DNA from: Sordaria brevicollis
Lineage: Eukaryota; Ascomycota; Sordariomycetes; Sordariales; Sordariaceae
Assembly: GCA_033439795.1 (NCBI GenBank)
Contig: JAUTDP010000007.1
Coordinates: 1 to 64,000, forward strand
Length of the DNA: 64,000 nt
Direction: 5' to 3'
Position numbers and translations under genes: made by a program. Below, piece by piece: positions 28,001-40,190 of this stretch. The notes under the pieces were generated by a model. It was not told the origin of the DNA and ran no database searches. It was given only the letters and a program-made list of their open reading frames with translations. Each line of letters begins with the position of its first letter. Within the stretch, counting starts at the first letter, position 1.

Positions 28001-28794
28001 TAGCGCTTTTAAACGTTAGATAAATTTTATTAAAGGGCAATTAAACGGATTTAAAGGTCGTTAATAATATCGTTATATTAAGAAACGGCGTTAGCGAAAG
28101 CCTATTTATAAGCGTTATATTAAGCTTATTATTTAATAACGGCGTTTAAAAATTAAAGGGTATAATTAGTTTTAAAAATTACGAGGTTAATATTAAGAAT
28201 TATATTAATTTAATCCTTATCTTAGATTAAAATACGGAATTAATCGAAATTTTAACGCAATTAATTATTTTCGTCTTCGGATTATTAAAAATCCTCCTTA
28301 GTATTTTAGAATTTAACGGTAACGGAAATAATATTAAATTACATAAAATAAATAAACGCGTAAATAACAGTTAAGAACGTAGGGTAATTATTTAAATTAA
28401 AAGTTTAAATAATAAAAATTAAAATAATAATAGAATCGTTATTAAACGTATAAATAGCGTCGGTAAATTAATTTTAAAATTCGATATTACGAGGGTTAAC
28501 GTTTTTAATTTCGGAAAGCGTAATAATTATAATAAGGGTATTAATAATTACAGCGGGGATTAAATTAAATATTAATCGTTTAAATTAATATATTTTAATA
28601 AATATAAAAGAAAAGAGAATATAAGCGACCGTAGTAATAATATTCATTTTAATAATTACCTAATTCGAATTAACCGTAGGGCCATCGTTAGAGCGTTAAC
28701 CGCTAAGAAAACGAATTTTAATATTAATTAATATATTTAATAATTGATTTTCCTCGAGAATTATACGCGTAGCGTTAAAATAAGTATAATAAAT
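25066..28794 (-). pseudogene. Degenerate 5' internal (gag/protease) region of element B
   Basis: This lies between RT and the 5' LTR of B, so it should hold gag and protease. It is heavily RIP-altered and I read no diagnostic motif. The plus-strand frame at 26,995-27,309 and the minus-strand frame at 27,618-27,800 are short chance openings. About 26,830-26,920 contains a TTA run and a CT-rich run. Confidence 0.45.
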
Positions 28795-28836
28795 TATTAA
28801 GGGATAGCGTTAATATTATTAAATATATAATAAAAT
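28795..28836 (-). repeat. 5' LTR of element B, left fragment
   Basis: These 42 bases match 20,984-21,025 and stop exactly where element C begins. The other 244 bases are at 37,112-37,355. AAAAT at 28,832-28,836 is the left target-site duplicate of C. Confidence 0.9.
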
Positions 28837-29074
28837 TGATACCGGTCCTATGTAATTACTATAGATTTCTAGAGGAGAAGGTCATAGACCTTCCTCGCCC
28901 CGGCAGGCACTTGCCTACCGGGCTCTCTTTCTCCCTTAGATATGCCCGATAAAATAACGGTTAATTATAAGGATATAATTTCTAGATAGTAACCGTTCCT
29001 CTTTAAGACCTTCTTAGAAGGGTATTACTCTTTATAATACATTATTTTACTAGACTCTGGGTAATCCCGCATTA
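28837..29074 (+). repeat. 5' LTR of element C (238 bp)
   Basis: It starts TGATACCGGTCC and ends CCCGCATTA (CA before RIP). It contains a strong hairpin around 28,896-28,922, where CCCGGCAGGCA pairs with TGCCTACCGGG across a two-base gap. Confidence 0.92.
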
Positions 29075-32000
29075 AATAGTAACTGTAACTATAAAACCGC
29101 AGTAACGACGCACCAAACCAATCGACCGATAAGATTGATACTACTAACCGCGATTTATTAGCTTGACGTCGTACTTTTTAATAAACATTATTAGATTAAT
29201 AGATCCTTTACGTTAACCGTTAGCGTAACGACCCTTCGATTACCCCTTCTTCTTCTTCCTTTTTAAAAATCTATTCGAATACGGGGCGTTGCAAAGACTT
29301 TAAAAAAACCACCCCTATATTCTTAACCTTTCTATCTTTCTCTTAGCTAACCACTTTCTACCCTTCTGCTATTTTCTTTAAACGGTTAAATACTTTCAAC
29401 CTTTCTATAATTACCGTCCCTTTCTAAATAAATTTTTACCGACGGCTTTAATAAACGACGTTACGGCAAATTCCCGATTTAAATTACTTTAATATTATTT
29501 AAATTATACGAATCCGATTATTATAGCCCGAGATATTTTATAGTATTTATTAATATAAGCGGAACGCTATTACTTCCCGATCCGGCGCTTCTTCCCGACC
29601 TAATGGGAATATCCTTACCGCTACTAAACGATATAATTAATACCTCCCTCCCCGTTAACGATAGTACTTTATATTTATTTTTATTATTATCGGGATTTTT
29701 ATTAAATGATAATTTCGTATTACTAATTAAGAATTAGCCGCTACCCGATATAATTAAAATTATAAGATTACGAGCCTAAACCGCGATTAAGACCGGTTTA
29801 CCGCCGGTAGTAATTTCGAACGAATTTTCGGAAGACGAATTTAGTAAATAGATCCCGCTAGCGCCCTTACAAAAAGTACGCGGAAAAACGCCAATACCTG
29901 CGTTTGATCCGGCTCTTAATAACGTATAATTATAGATCCGATTAAAATCGTTAGGAATGAATAAAGGTACTATTAATTACTTCGAAGTTAACTTCTTAGA
30001 TAATTATACTATATTAATAATTAACTTTAAGGATTTTAGAAAGGAAATAATTAATAATTATTCTACCCTAGTTAACGAATTGGAGATTTTTAAAGACGAT
30101 GTAATAATTATAAAGGATAGCGTTGATACTTTTAAATAAGATTTTAACCCCTAATTCCTCTAAATTAACGCCTCTTTTTAAAATTTATTTTTAAAAAAGA
30201 GTTTACGATCCTCTTCTAAAGTATCGTTACCTAAAATAATTATATTAGGGTTACCTTTTTATTAATCTACTAAATAGGGGGGAGGAAATTCAATTCCTAC
30301 TTAGAAATAAAGAAGTAATTTTTTAACTTTCGGTAACCTTCCCAATTTACCTAATACCGGTATTTTCGGTTACGGTTCTACTAATATTACGGGGCAAGGA
30401 AATAGTTTAGGGTAGTTGGGTTCGCCTTTCAATACGGTAATTACTTTTAGAATTTTTAACCTTATTGGCTCTTTAATTTATAACTTATTTAACACTTTCT
30501 ATTAACTTTCGATTAAGATAATTATCTTTAATCTTACCTTTAATATTAAGAGCTCTCCTGGAAATAATGCTACTATTTTCCCTTTTAATTTCGGTACGTT
30601 TACTTTTATTAATAATCCAATTAATACTAGAAGTTTAGTTACGATCTCTGCGGCCGATATTTAGAATATATTAAATTAATTTAACGTTACCGCTAGTATT
30701 CTAGCCTTTATCCAAATTTTTATAGGCGGAAACGTACCCCTACTACTTTAAAACGCTTAATAGTAGTAAGTAACCTAACTTCCCTACTAATAGTAGATAA
30801 TAACTACCCCTATTATTTAGTTAGGCGTTAATTATAATATAGTTTAAATAATTGTAAGTGGTATATAGTTAGGAAGTAATAATGCACCTACTTAAGCTGT
30901 TAGACGATTTATTCTATTCCCTTACTTGGGAGGATACCCTTAGCCGACTTCTATTATTTTACTATATTAAGGCGGCACTGGCGCTGCACCTTTTCAATTA
31001 TAAGCAGGCCTAATTTACGTCGTCGACCCTAATGTAAAGTTCGAGATTAAATGGGAAGACGTTAGAATATTCGATCTGTAGTAGATTAGCGATTTTAGCG
31101 ATATAAGTATGGTTTAAGACGGAAAAAATATTATATAAATAAATATTAGGGCGTTCCGAAACCGATTGCAAACTTTTTTAGAAGACCCTATTATAGTAGA
31201 TCGAACCGCGACGATATTTATATTTATATTCTAGACCCTCTTTGGAGGAGTAGCTTTATTGTGGTAGAATTTAGAACTATTAATAGAATAACGAGTAAAT
31301 ATTAGATCCGGTAGTATTTTTATAATTATTAATGCTTTGTATATTCGTTTCACCCTAGATACTTAAGTAGTAATTAGGTATTTTACCGAAATTAAATTCA
31401 TTATAAGGGATATTATAGAAGACGATTCGGTATATTTACTTTATTTTTTAAAAAAGTTTCGATATGCCCGAGCTATAGGCATTTTGGATTCGCAATAAAT
31501 AAATTAGTAGAGTGTTATAGTTTATATTTGGATTGCTTTAAATAATAGGATTAAATAATACTTTAGAGCCCCCTCCCGTTTCGAAGATTATTAGTTATAT
31601 ATGCGTGAAGTCACCGAAAGTAAGGAAATTATTATATTGGAATTACGCCGCTTATACCCGTACATTCGACTAATTTCCGGGATAAATAGCCACGTAGTAT
31701 AAATATTCGCTACTACTAGAGACGAGAATAAGGAAACCTTTCCCTAACTATAATAATAGAATAACGATAGAGGAAGGATTTCGAATTATTACGATATACG
31801 GTACCGAAACTTATTTTGCGATTTAAGATACCGTAATACTTTACGAAATTCAAGATACCGACGTACCTCCCGCGATTCCAAATACCGAGATTAATTACGC
31901 GACTCTAATAACTGTAATAGGTCGCGAGAATCCTACTAATTATAGTAACCGCGAGAAAATATAAAATACAATAACTATTACAGTAGTAATACGAATCGCG

Positions 32001-32400
32001 ATAATAATTAGAGAAGACGCGATTCCCCTTATTCGTAGCGATCTTACTATATGGTAGAAGATTTAAATTCGGCCTCAACCCTAAATACCGACAATGGCTT
32101 TATCGTTTTCGATATAGTAGTAATATGTTATAAATGCTATTTATCTTTACTAAATAGCGTTAATATGAAGTATTATACCCGAAAGTATAAAACCTTAAGA
32201 GCCGTTAAATACGAACGTATTAGGATTAAAACCCCTTCCTTTATAATTATTCCCGATAAATCGTGCGGATATTATAAGGAAATTTTCGATTTACGAAATA
32301 TACTATTTAAATATATTAGTAAATACGAATACGTTATACAAAGAAAAATTAAGGCCGAAGCTATTACTAATAACGAGAACTTGTAAAAAGAAGCGCCCTA
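29075..32400 (+). pseudogene. Degenerate gag and zinc-finger region of element C
   Basis: Sequence between the 5' LTR and pol. Open pieces lie at 29,957-30,139 (60 codons, charged, helix-like) and 32,051-32,386 (111 codons). The second shows Cys pairs and a CGYYKEIFDLRNIL segment, like the C2H2-type fingers some fungal gypsy polyproteins carry before the protease. In-frame TAA and TAG codons interrupt the rest. Assignment as gag is by position. Confidence 0.55.
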
Positions 32401-33399
32401 CGCCACCGTATTATTCGACGAAAATGTAGTTATTATTAATAAACTTAACGATAAAGTAAAAATCCTATAATTAAAAATCGTTAGAGCCTTTTCAATAGAC
32501 GATATCCCCGATTTTAGTAACGTACTATCTAATTACACCTATTTGCGCATCCAAGCCAAACTTAATCTATTAGTAGAGAGTACCGAAATTTATATCGATC
32601 TAGGTACGGGGAAGATTATAATCAGTAGGCATTTCCTTAATTAATTGGACTATACTATCGAAAGAAGGGAAGGTAGGCTAAGAGGCATCGGAAAAGACGT
32701 TATTATAATTAATAAATAGGCAATATTCACGCTATATATCCCAAGTAAAGACCCTAAAGGCGACGATATTTTGCTAAAGGTATTAAAATCGGGCTGGGTG
32801 GTTGATAAGCTTGCCCTAAATATACTATTAAGTAATAATTTTATAGCCCTATATTAAGGAAGTATCGATTACGGTATATTAATAATTAAATTAAAAGGTT
32901 TAAACGCGGAATTTCCCTTCTAAATTAAAGTCCGCGGTATACTCTACGTTAAAAAAATTATTAACGTTCGTAAGTATGTCCTTTTCCCTAGCTAGTAGTT
33001 TTGTATAATAGTTAATTATAAGCCCTTATTAATAGACCGATTATTCTCCTTCGATTCGAATAATTTAATTGTAATATATGCCCGTATAGATTATAAAACC
33101 CCGAAAGTTGTAATAGTTTGTAATAATATTTTGGGAGTAATTATTATTCGTAAGAACGAAAAATTGGGATTAATTAACGAAATTATAAATAGCGGCTTCT
33201 TTATTTCTTTTATAATGGGCGTAATAAAAGCATTAGCGTTAGGAATAGTATTAGTAGTAATATTATTATTATTTAATAGCATCGACCTATACTTATTATT
33301 ATTAGTAATTAATATAGAGTTTCTATTAACCGATATGGTCGCCTACGTCATAGAAAATAATATAATCGTACCTTTTACCGAAGTAAGCGCGTTAGTATA

Positions 33400-36300
33400 A
33401 AGTAATCGAAACTAATAAATGAGCGATACCCTAATTACCGATTAAATCTTCGATATTATTGTAAATAACCTACCCGTTCTACCGCACCCTTTTAATTAAC
33501 CAACCGACGCGACCAATAATCGATAGCCGAACGCCCTAGAAAAATATTCGATATTGGGTATTCGAATAATTTAATTAGAAAGAATTATTCAAGAAGGAGT
33601 CTATATTTATAGTAAAGATAAGCGTTGGGTAGAGAAATTGGAAAGTGTAGTTAAGGAATTCCCTAAAATTTGGTAGGACGGCGGTATAATAAGGATGAAA
33701 GAATAAGAAATAATAAAAATACTTTTGGTTGAAAGTTAGTAAAATTAGAGAATTAGCTTAAGAATATACCCGCTAAGTATAAAAGATAAGGTAATCGTTA
33801 ATAAAATTTTCAACGAATTTCACGTATAAGGAAAAATAATATAGTAAATAGAGGTAATACTTTTCTCGTATTCGGTTTTTATTATATGGAGAATAGTATA
33901 TAGTAAAGAAAAAGGAAGGGTTGTAATTGATTTGAGAGTTTTAAATAAGGTATCTGTCTCCGATAATTACCCGCTACCCTTTTAATTAAAGATTATAGGC
34001 TCCTTGCGCGGTAAAGCATATATTATAGTTATTGACGTAATATTATTCTTCTATTAATTTGGGGTTTGGCCGAAGTATAAGAATTGGTTGATATTAATTA
34101 ATTATAGAGGCTTGGAATTTCTAATAGTAGTATTAATAGGATATAAGAATTCCTTAGCATTTATATAAAGATATATAGACCGATTGCTCGCCGATTGCGG
34201 GCATTTTTGCAAAGTATTTATCGATGATATTGTAATTTTTTCGGATAATTAAAAATAATATATCGAATATTTACGCAAGATTTTTAAGCTCTTCGTAAAG
34301 AAAAACATCGCTATTTTACCCAAAAAATCCTTTTTAGGTTTCCCCGATGTAGAATTCCTAGGATTTAGAGTAGATTCTTTGGGATTATTTAATATTAAGG
34401 ATAGAATCGAGGCTTTTAAACGCTTATATTTCCTAGCGAATTTTAAAATATTAGAGTAATATATTAGTAATATAGGGTTTTTTAAGCATTTTATTCCCTA
34501 TTACGCCTAATTTATTAAATTATTATAAAACTGTAAAGTGAATTTCTTAGTAAAAGGACGAAAAATAGGGAAATTTATAGTCGGGAATACTTCTAAGCGC
34601 TAAAACTATTATTGGAATATATTAATTACCTCTATTTAATAAGAAATTAATACTTTTAAAGTACTTTAAAATGCTATTTATAAAGAACCGACTATCTTCT
34701 ACCACTTTAATTTATTTAAAACGTTATTTTTATAAATCGATGGCTCGTTAGAAAATAGCTTTGGCGTTATAGTATTCTATTTAAAAGAGGGCGTAAAAAA
34801 TTAGGTTTTAAGTATTATAATCCTATCGATAAATATCCGCTTAATTATATTTTTTAGCAAATGCTTAATCCCGGCGGAAAAACGTTACGGCCTATTTAAG
34901 TTCGAAATGGCTTGCCTAGTGTAGGTAATTAAGCGATTGAAAATAATAGTATATTTATCGAGGAAAGAGGTTATTGTCCTAACCGATTATATAGTAATAA
35001 AGGGTATCGTCGAATAAATAATATTATATATAGGATTAATAAACTGTACTAACCGCCGCCTAATTAACGTATCCGTTTATTTATTATAATATAATTTGAA
35101 GGTTTATTATTTGGCCGGTAAGTTTAATATTATATTAAATGCCTTAAGCAAATTAAAGAACGAATTTGAGGATAGATTAGAGGAGGTGACGCTCGATAAC
35201 GTTTGGTATGTTGTGAGCGAGGTATAGATGTTGGAAGAATTAAAGTAAGAATTTATTAAAGGATACGAAGTAAATACAAAATACTCCCCTATCCTAGCCG
35301 ACTTAAAGGGCACCGAGGATGGCGCAAATTTTTTTCGCTTAAAGTATCTTTTCGAAGTCTGAAATAGTATAATCTTTAATATTAAGGTAGATAAAAATTA
35401 AAGAACGCTATGCATTCCGTATAATTTAATTTAGCGATTTTTAGAAGAAGTTTACGATAATAAATATTACTTTGGCCGCAATAGAATGCTTTACGAGTTT
35501 AAATCCGTTACCTTCCCTAATAAAATATATTAAGTTAAATAATATATTAAATATTGTCCTAATTGCTAATTTAATTAAATTAGCCGGGAGAAGCTTAACG
35601 GCGAATATTAATTAATTTAAATAACTAATATCCCTATAAGGATTATTACTATAAATTTTATTGCCGGCCTTCCGCCTATACTTAGTAAAGATTTCTTATA
35701 GGCTTTACCCGGTTATAATACTTTCGACAATTTAATAATAATTTCTTACCCAATTTTAAAACGAACCTATTTAATTCCCGGCTATTCTATTTATATAGTT
35801 GAAAATTGGTCTATTATTATAATTAGATAATTATTCCTAATAGATTAGGGAATCCCTTAAGGTATTATTTCCAATTGCGACTGCAAATTTATATTAGAAT
35901 TCTGGAAGGGGATATGGAAGTAGTTGGGTATAAAATTATTGATAATAATAATATATTACCCTTAAGTCAATGGCTTCTTAGAATGTAAGAATTAAATAAT
36001 CGAAATAATAATCTGTTTCTACTATTTCGAATATACCGAGCCTTGGGCGAATATCCTACTAACCCTTCAATAGAACTTTAATAATTCTCTCTCCGCCCCT
36101 ACTTATATATCCCCCTACGAGTTATTGTACGGATTTAAATTTCTAAACCCTATTAATATTATGCAAAAGGATAACTCTTATAGTTTGGATAATTATATAG
36201 CCCTTCGCAATTATATATGTAATAATACTACCCTAGTTATAGATTTTGCTAATGTAATCGCAAAACGCCGCTACGACTAAATATATTAGCTAATTGAATT

Positions 36301-36760
36301 TAAAGAAAGGGACGAAGTATATTTAAAACTTTATAAAGGATACTATTTATTAAGAAACCCGCCTAGAAAATACTCCTAGCAATATAGTAGTCCTTTCGTA
36401 GTTAAAAGACGTATCGGCCGTTTAGCTTACGAATTCGATTTGCCCGCTCAATAGCGTATCTATCCAGTTATTTCTATAGCCTACCTTCGCGCCGCCCCTA
36501 AGGGACCGGACCCCTTTAACCGACGAATACTACTACCCGGCCCTGTGCAAGACGATTAACTCGAGGGAAATAACGTATATAAAATTTAAAATATTTTTAA
36601 ATATTAAATTAATAAGGAAAGAAAGATAGAGTACTGGGTTAAATAGTAGGGTTATAATTACGAGGACAATAGTTGGGTATTCGAAGAGGATATTAACGCC
36701 CTAGACCACCTTTGAGACTATTGGCAACGGTAAGTAAAATACGAAACGGAGCGGAGGAAG
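33400..36760 (+). pseudogene. Degenerate pol of element C (RT, RNase H, integrase, chromodomain)
   Basis: RT starts with GRVVIDLRVLNKVSVSDNYP (about 33,915) and continues to an intact active-site strand FIDDIVIFSDN (Asp codons 34,223-34,228). The RNase H region includes an IDGSLENSFG motif and a later EKRYGLFKFEMACL segment (about 34,735-34,920). Integrase occupies about 35,500-36,250. A chromodomain follows at about 36,590-36,740, reading EYWVK(stop)QGYNYEDNSW then an acidic strand and a DHL/DYW end, with one Trp-site stop. Trp codons are mostly preserved while Gln codons are often stops. The frames at 33,131-33,400 and 35,107-35,313 (minus) are fragments or shadows. Confidence 0.8.
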
Positions 36761-36868
36761 TTTAAAATGGAACGGAGCGGATTCGGGGAGATTCGGAGAA
36801 GATTTGAACGGATACGGGGCGGAAAGGGTCGCTAAGGATAATTAGTTTTTCAAGGAGTGGCCGGCATT

Positions 36869-37106
36869 TGATACCGGTCCTATATAATTATTATAGATTT
36901 CTAGAGGAGAAGGTTATAAATTTTCTTCGCCCCGGTAGGCATTTACTTACCGGGCTCTCTTTCTCCCTTAGATATACCCGATAAGATAACGGTTAATTAT
37001 AAGGATATAACCTCTAGATAGTAACCGTTCCTCTTTAAAACCTTCTTAGAAGGGTATTACTCTTTACAATACATTATTTTACTAGACTCTGGGTGATCCC
37101 GCATTA
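36869..37106 (+). repeat. 3' LTR of element C
   Basis: This is the direct copy of 28,837-29,074. It is followed at once by AAAAT and the remainder of the LTR of B. Confidence 0.92.
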
Positions 37107-37111
37107 AAAAT

Positions 37112-37355
37112 ATATATTATTATACGAAGGAAGGGAAGGGAGAAGTGTGTACGGAGGATTGGATATATGGGCGCGAGCCTATACCCTAGTCCGTACGCAC
37201 TTACGTAATATTGTACGTAATTATAAGTAATTAAATCTAAATTATATCGAGCTATAGTATACGTACTATAGTCGGGAATAGTCGCTGGGGATTTGGGTAC
37301 CTATATAAGTAATTAATGCGTATACCGGGTATGGCATAGGTATAATCCTGTGACA
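37112..37355 (-). repeat. 5' LTR of element B, right fragment
   Basis: These 244 bases continue the LTR of B broken at 28,836 and end TGTGACA. This fragment is visibly less mutated than the copy at 20,984-21,269, keeping TGTGTACGGAGG and several TG dinucleotides. Confidence 0.9.
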
Positions 37356-37416
37356 AAAGTCTAGTATTTTAGTACTATTAATTAGTATAGTACTAATTCC
37401 CAACCCTAATTTAGGT

Positions 37417-39776
37417 TTAATTTTAAGATTTTTACGTCCGGGCTATTTACGTCGCGGTTATTAATAATTTCGTTTACTTTTATAAATTAACCCTTACTTT
37501 ATGCAATTAACGTTTAAATACAATCGAATAAATTATTTAATATATTTTATTAAAGTATTACCTCTTTCCTACGATAAAAATTTATTTAATTTTCGTTATA
37601 GAAATTAAGGACGGTATTTCGAAGGTTTATTTAATTTTATTATTAATTTTAACGGGTTCGCTAATTATTATCGACGCTTTACTTATTATTGTATTTAAAG
37701 ACGTCTTTTCCTTTATTCCGGTGATTATATTTAATTTATTACTTAATCCGGATTTTAATCCGAAAGGGGTTAGGGTAAATTAATAAATCTAATTTATTAA
37801 GCTTTTTAAAAAGATCGAAACGTATATAAATCCTTATTATATTAATATAAATAATTATATTAACTTTTTTAATATAATTATTATATATAATAATAGGACG
37901 ATTTAAGCGGAATATAACCCGCTTATTTATTTATTAAAAATTATTCGTATTATTGCTATTATTATTAATAGTATAAATTTCGTTAATAAATCCCCGTTCG
38001 TTTTTATTTTCAGCGTTATTATACGTATAATAAATAATTGTATTAATTTTATCGATAATTTATAGGAAATAATTTAAGAAATAATTCGCAATTTGAAATT
38101 TATTTATAAGGAATTTATTAAATATAGCGCCCCGTTTACTTTTTATAATAATTTCGTCGATTTTATAAAAGACGATTAAAAATGCCTATTTGTCACGGCA
38201 CCAGATTGTCGGCAGCGCTCCCCAGGCGTCTTAGCACCGAACCACCAGCGGAGTACAATCGTGCCCACAGTTATGTCTCCACCTCACTCATGTACATAGT
38301 CCGGGAGCAGAGTTTTCGCTGCTCTCTCTCGATCTTCTCCCCTTCGTACAATAATACGTCTTCTCCAAGCCTCTGCTAGATCGGTATCGTGACACTATTG
38401 GGCGTTAATAAATCCGATTTCGCGGGAGGTAATTTAATTAATCGCGTTATAGCCTTTCGCCGTTTGAGGAATAAATTGCGTAAATTCGCCGATAAATTCG
38501 ATAATAAAATTATTATATTATATAAGGACGTTAAAGAAAAATTCGGTCGTTTTTACAAATAAATAAAATATATATATAATTATTCTATTTATAAAGTAAT
38601 CTATTTTAAGCTTTTTATAATTAAGGCTATTCGTAATTAAATTATTAAAATTATTAGTATATAAAAAGAATAGGGTGCCTCTTCCGATTAAAAGATTTAT
38701 TAACTTTTTTACGTTAAATTTTTAATTTATTATATAACGAATACGTTTAATAATTTGCCCGAATAAATTATTGGTTATTTATTCTATTTAAATATAATTT
38801 ATTTTATTATTATATTTATTAGCGAATTCGATAGCTCTAATATTATTAATATTAATAAAATTCGTAAAATCGTTCGGAATAAATTTAATTTTTATATCGA
38901 TTTTATATTAAAGAATATTACCGAGAAGAATATCCGCCTATTAAATTCTTAATTACGTCGTTTATTATAATTTAAATAAGAAATAGAATATTTCGGTTAA
39001 AAGTAATCTACTATTAATATTAATATTTTAATTATTTATATTAATAATTTAATTATATTAATTAATAAAATTGTTAATTAAATAAATAAAATACCCGCGC
39101 GCTATTAAAACGAATTCGCTATTATTATTTTTCGTTCCTATAATCGCTTTATTATTAGAAGAGTATTTTTCGGACGTTTATTACCTATAGAGAGTTTAAT
39201 TAATTTTATTCGTCGTTCCCGTTTTAGTAATATAATTATACTTAATAAAAATAATCGTTAAATCCGCTTTTATTAAACGTTCGATAATAAATTCGAGGAA
39301 GATAAGGATTTTAATTATTCGCCGGCTATTAATTATTAGAATTAGTATAAGCGTCCTCGCTACGGTATTATTAATAATATTGTGAAAAATTTATTCGGAT
39401 TAAACGGAACCGCTATTTAAATTAAATTATTATCCGTTTATATTAAAAGGTTTATTAAAAAATTTAATAAATAAAGTAAAGCTTTTTTAATATTTTCTTC
39501 GCTTTATTCCTTTAATTGCGTAATTGAATATCCTTTGAAAATAGTATAAAAATAGAATAAAGGATTCGGGTAGAATTTAAAAAGGTTATAATAAATAGGG
39601 AAAGGAAGGCGTCGGAGGAAATAATAGAATTTTAGTAAAAAGGAAGAAATTGGAGGTTGCTTTATTATTTATTTAATTCCGGTTATTATTGAAGGTATTT
39701 AATATATATATATAAATAAGGATAAATATAATAATTTCGGAATTATTTTATTATTATTTCCTATACCCTTAAGAAA
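37417..39776 (+). pseudogene. 3' coding-like region of element A, downstream of integrase
   Basis: Between the H insertion and the 3' LTR, a plus-strand frame with scattered stops reads long protein-like runs, for example around 37,590-37,790 and 38,100-38,570. The frame resumes across the solo LTR insertion: the segment before it ends in FVDFIKDD and the segment after it continues GVNKSDFAGG. I recognise no domain. It may be an extra open reading frame behind pol or an inserted fragment of another element. Confidence 0.4.
38191..38394. mobile_element. Solo LTR, 204 bp, unmutated, in element A
   Basis: It starts TGTCACGGCACC and ends TATCGTGACA, so the termini form a perfect 7-bp inverted repeat (TGTCACG/CGTGACA) with TG...CA ends. 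The exact 5-bp duplication CTATT lies at 38,186-38,190 and 38,395-38,399. The segment is full of CA and TG, in sharp contrast to flanks that have almost none, so it arrived after the last strong RIP of A or was too short to be detected. Its own full-length element is not in the window. Orientation cannot be told. The 65-codon frame overlapping it is accidental. Confidence 0.85.
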
Positions 39777-40185
39777 TATTATAGGATAGATTCCCTATTA
39801 AAATAAGGTATATTAAGGTAATTTAACGAATTCGTTAAATTAATTTAATAAATCCGTTTAAGGAATCCCAATATAATTTTATATAGTATTTAATAGTAAC
39901 GGACGGATCCATCTCCTTTAGGGATAGATTCTTCCCTTAATTAATTAATTATTATTTATTATTAAAAGTTCTTACTTAGTAATTTATTTATTAACTTAAG
40001 TCCTAAGTAGTAATTATCCGTATTTTAACGAATCCGTTACTTAAGAATAACGACGTCGCTATATATTAATCCTATTAACGAATCCGTTATTAGTAGTTCA
40101 AAGGCCTTACTACGAACCTGCTAGTTGACGACTTCGTTAATAAGTTAAAATAGTAACTACGAATCCGACTGCCGGGTTCGTAGTA
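39777..40185 (+). repeat. 3' LTR of element A
   Basis: Begins TATTATAGGATAG and ends GTAGTA, matching 10,305-10,713. TAACC follows directly as the right target-site duplicate. Confidence 0.9.
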
Positions 40186-40190
40186 TAACC

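Larger units (their letters stand above)
28837..37106 (+). mobile_element. Ty3/gypsy chromovirus C, youngest element, inside an LTR of B
   Basis: Identical-length LTRs (28,837-29,074 and 36,869-37,106, 238 bp each) are flanked by an exact AAAAT duplication (28,832-28,836 and 37,107-37,111). The 8,270-bp element runs left to right with gag-like sequence, a zinc-finger-like segment, RT with an intact Asp pair, RNase H, integrase and a chromodomain. It keeps many TG dinucleotides and Trp codons, but Gln codons are widely TAA or TAG. It is thus mutated mainly by C-to-T on the coding strand and less deeply than A, B, E and F. Confidence 0.92.
20984..37355 (-). mobile_element. Ty3/gypsy chromovirus B, RIP-degraded, split by element C
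   Basis: The LTRs are 20,984-21,269 (286 bp) and a second copy cut in two by element C (28,795-28,836 plus 37,112-37,355, again 286 bp). They are flanked by an exact AAAGT duplication (20,979-20,983 and 37,356-37,360). Read on the minus strand the LTR starts TGTCACAGGATT and ends CCTTAACA. A polypurine tract directly abuts the low-coordinate LTR, and the minus strand carries RT, integrase and a C-terminal chromodomain-like segment, so the element runs right to left. Without C it is about 8.1 kb. It sits inside H. Confidence 0.9.

Noticed and set aside
33131..33400. 89-codon hydrophobic ORF inside element C
   Set aside because: It is a fragment of the broken polyprotein between stop codons, not a separate gene.
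38182..38379. 65-codon ORF overlapping the solo LTR
   Set aside because: It begins in element A and ends inside the LTR, so the frame is an accident of the insertion.
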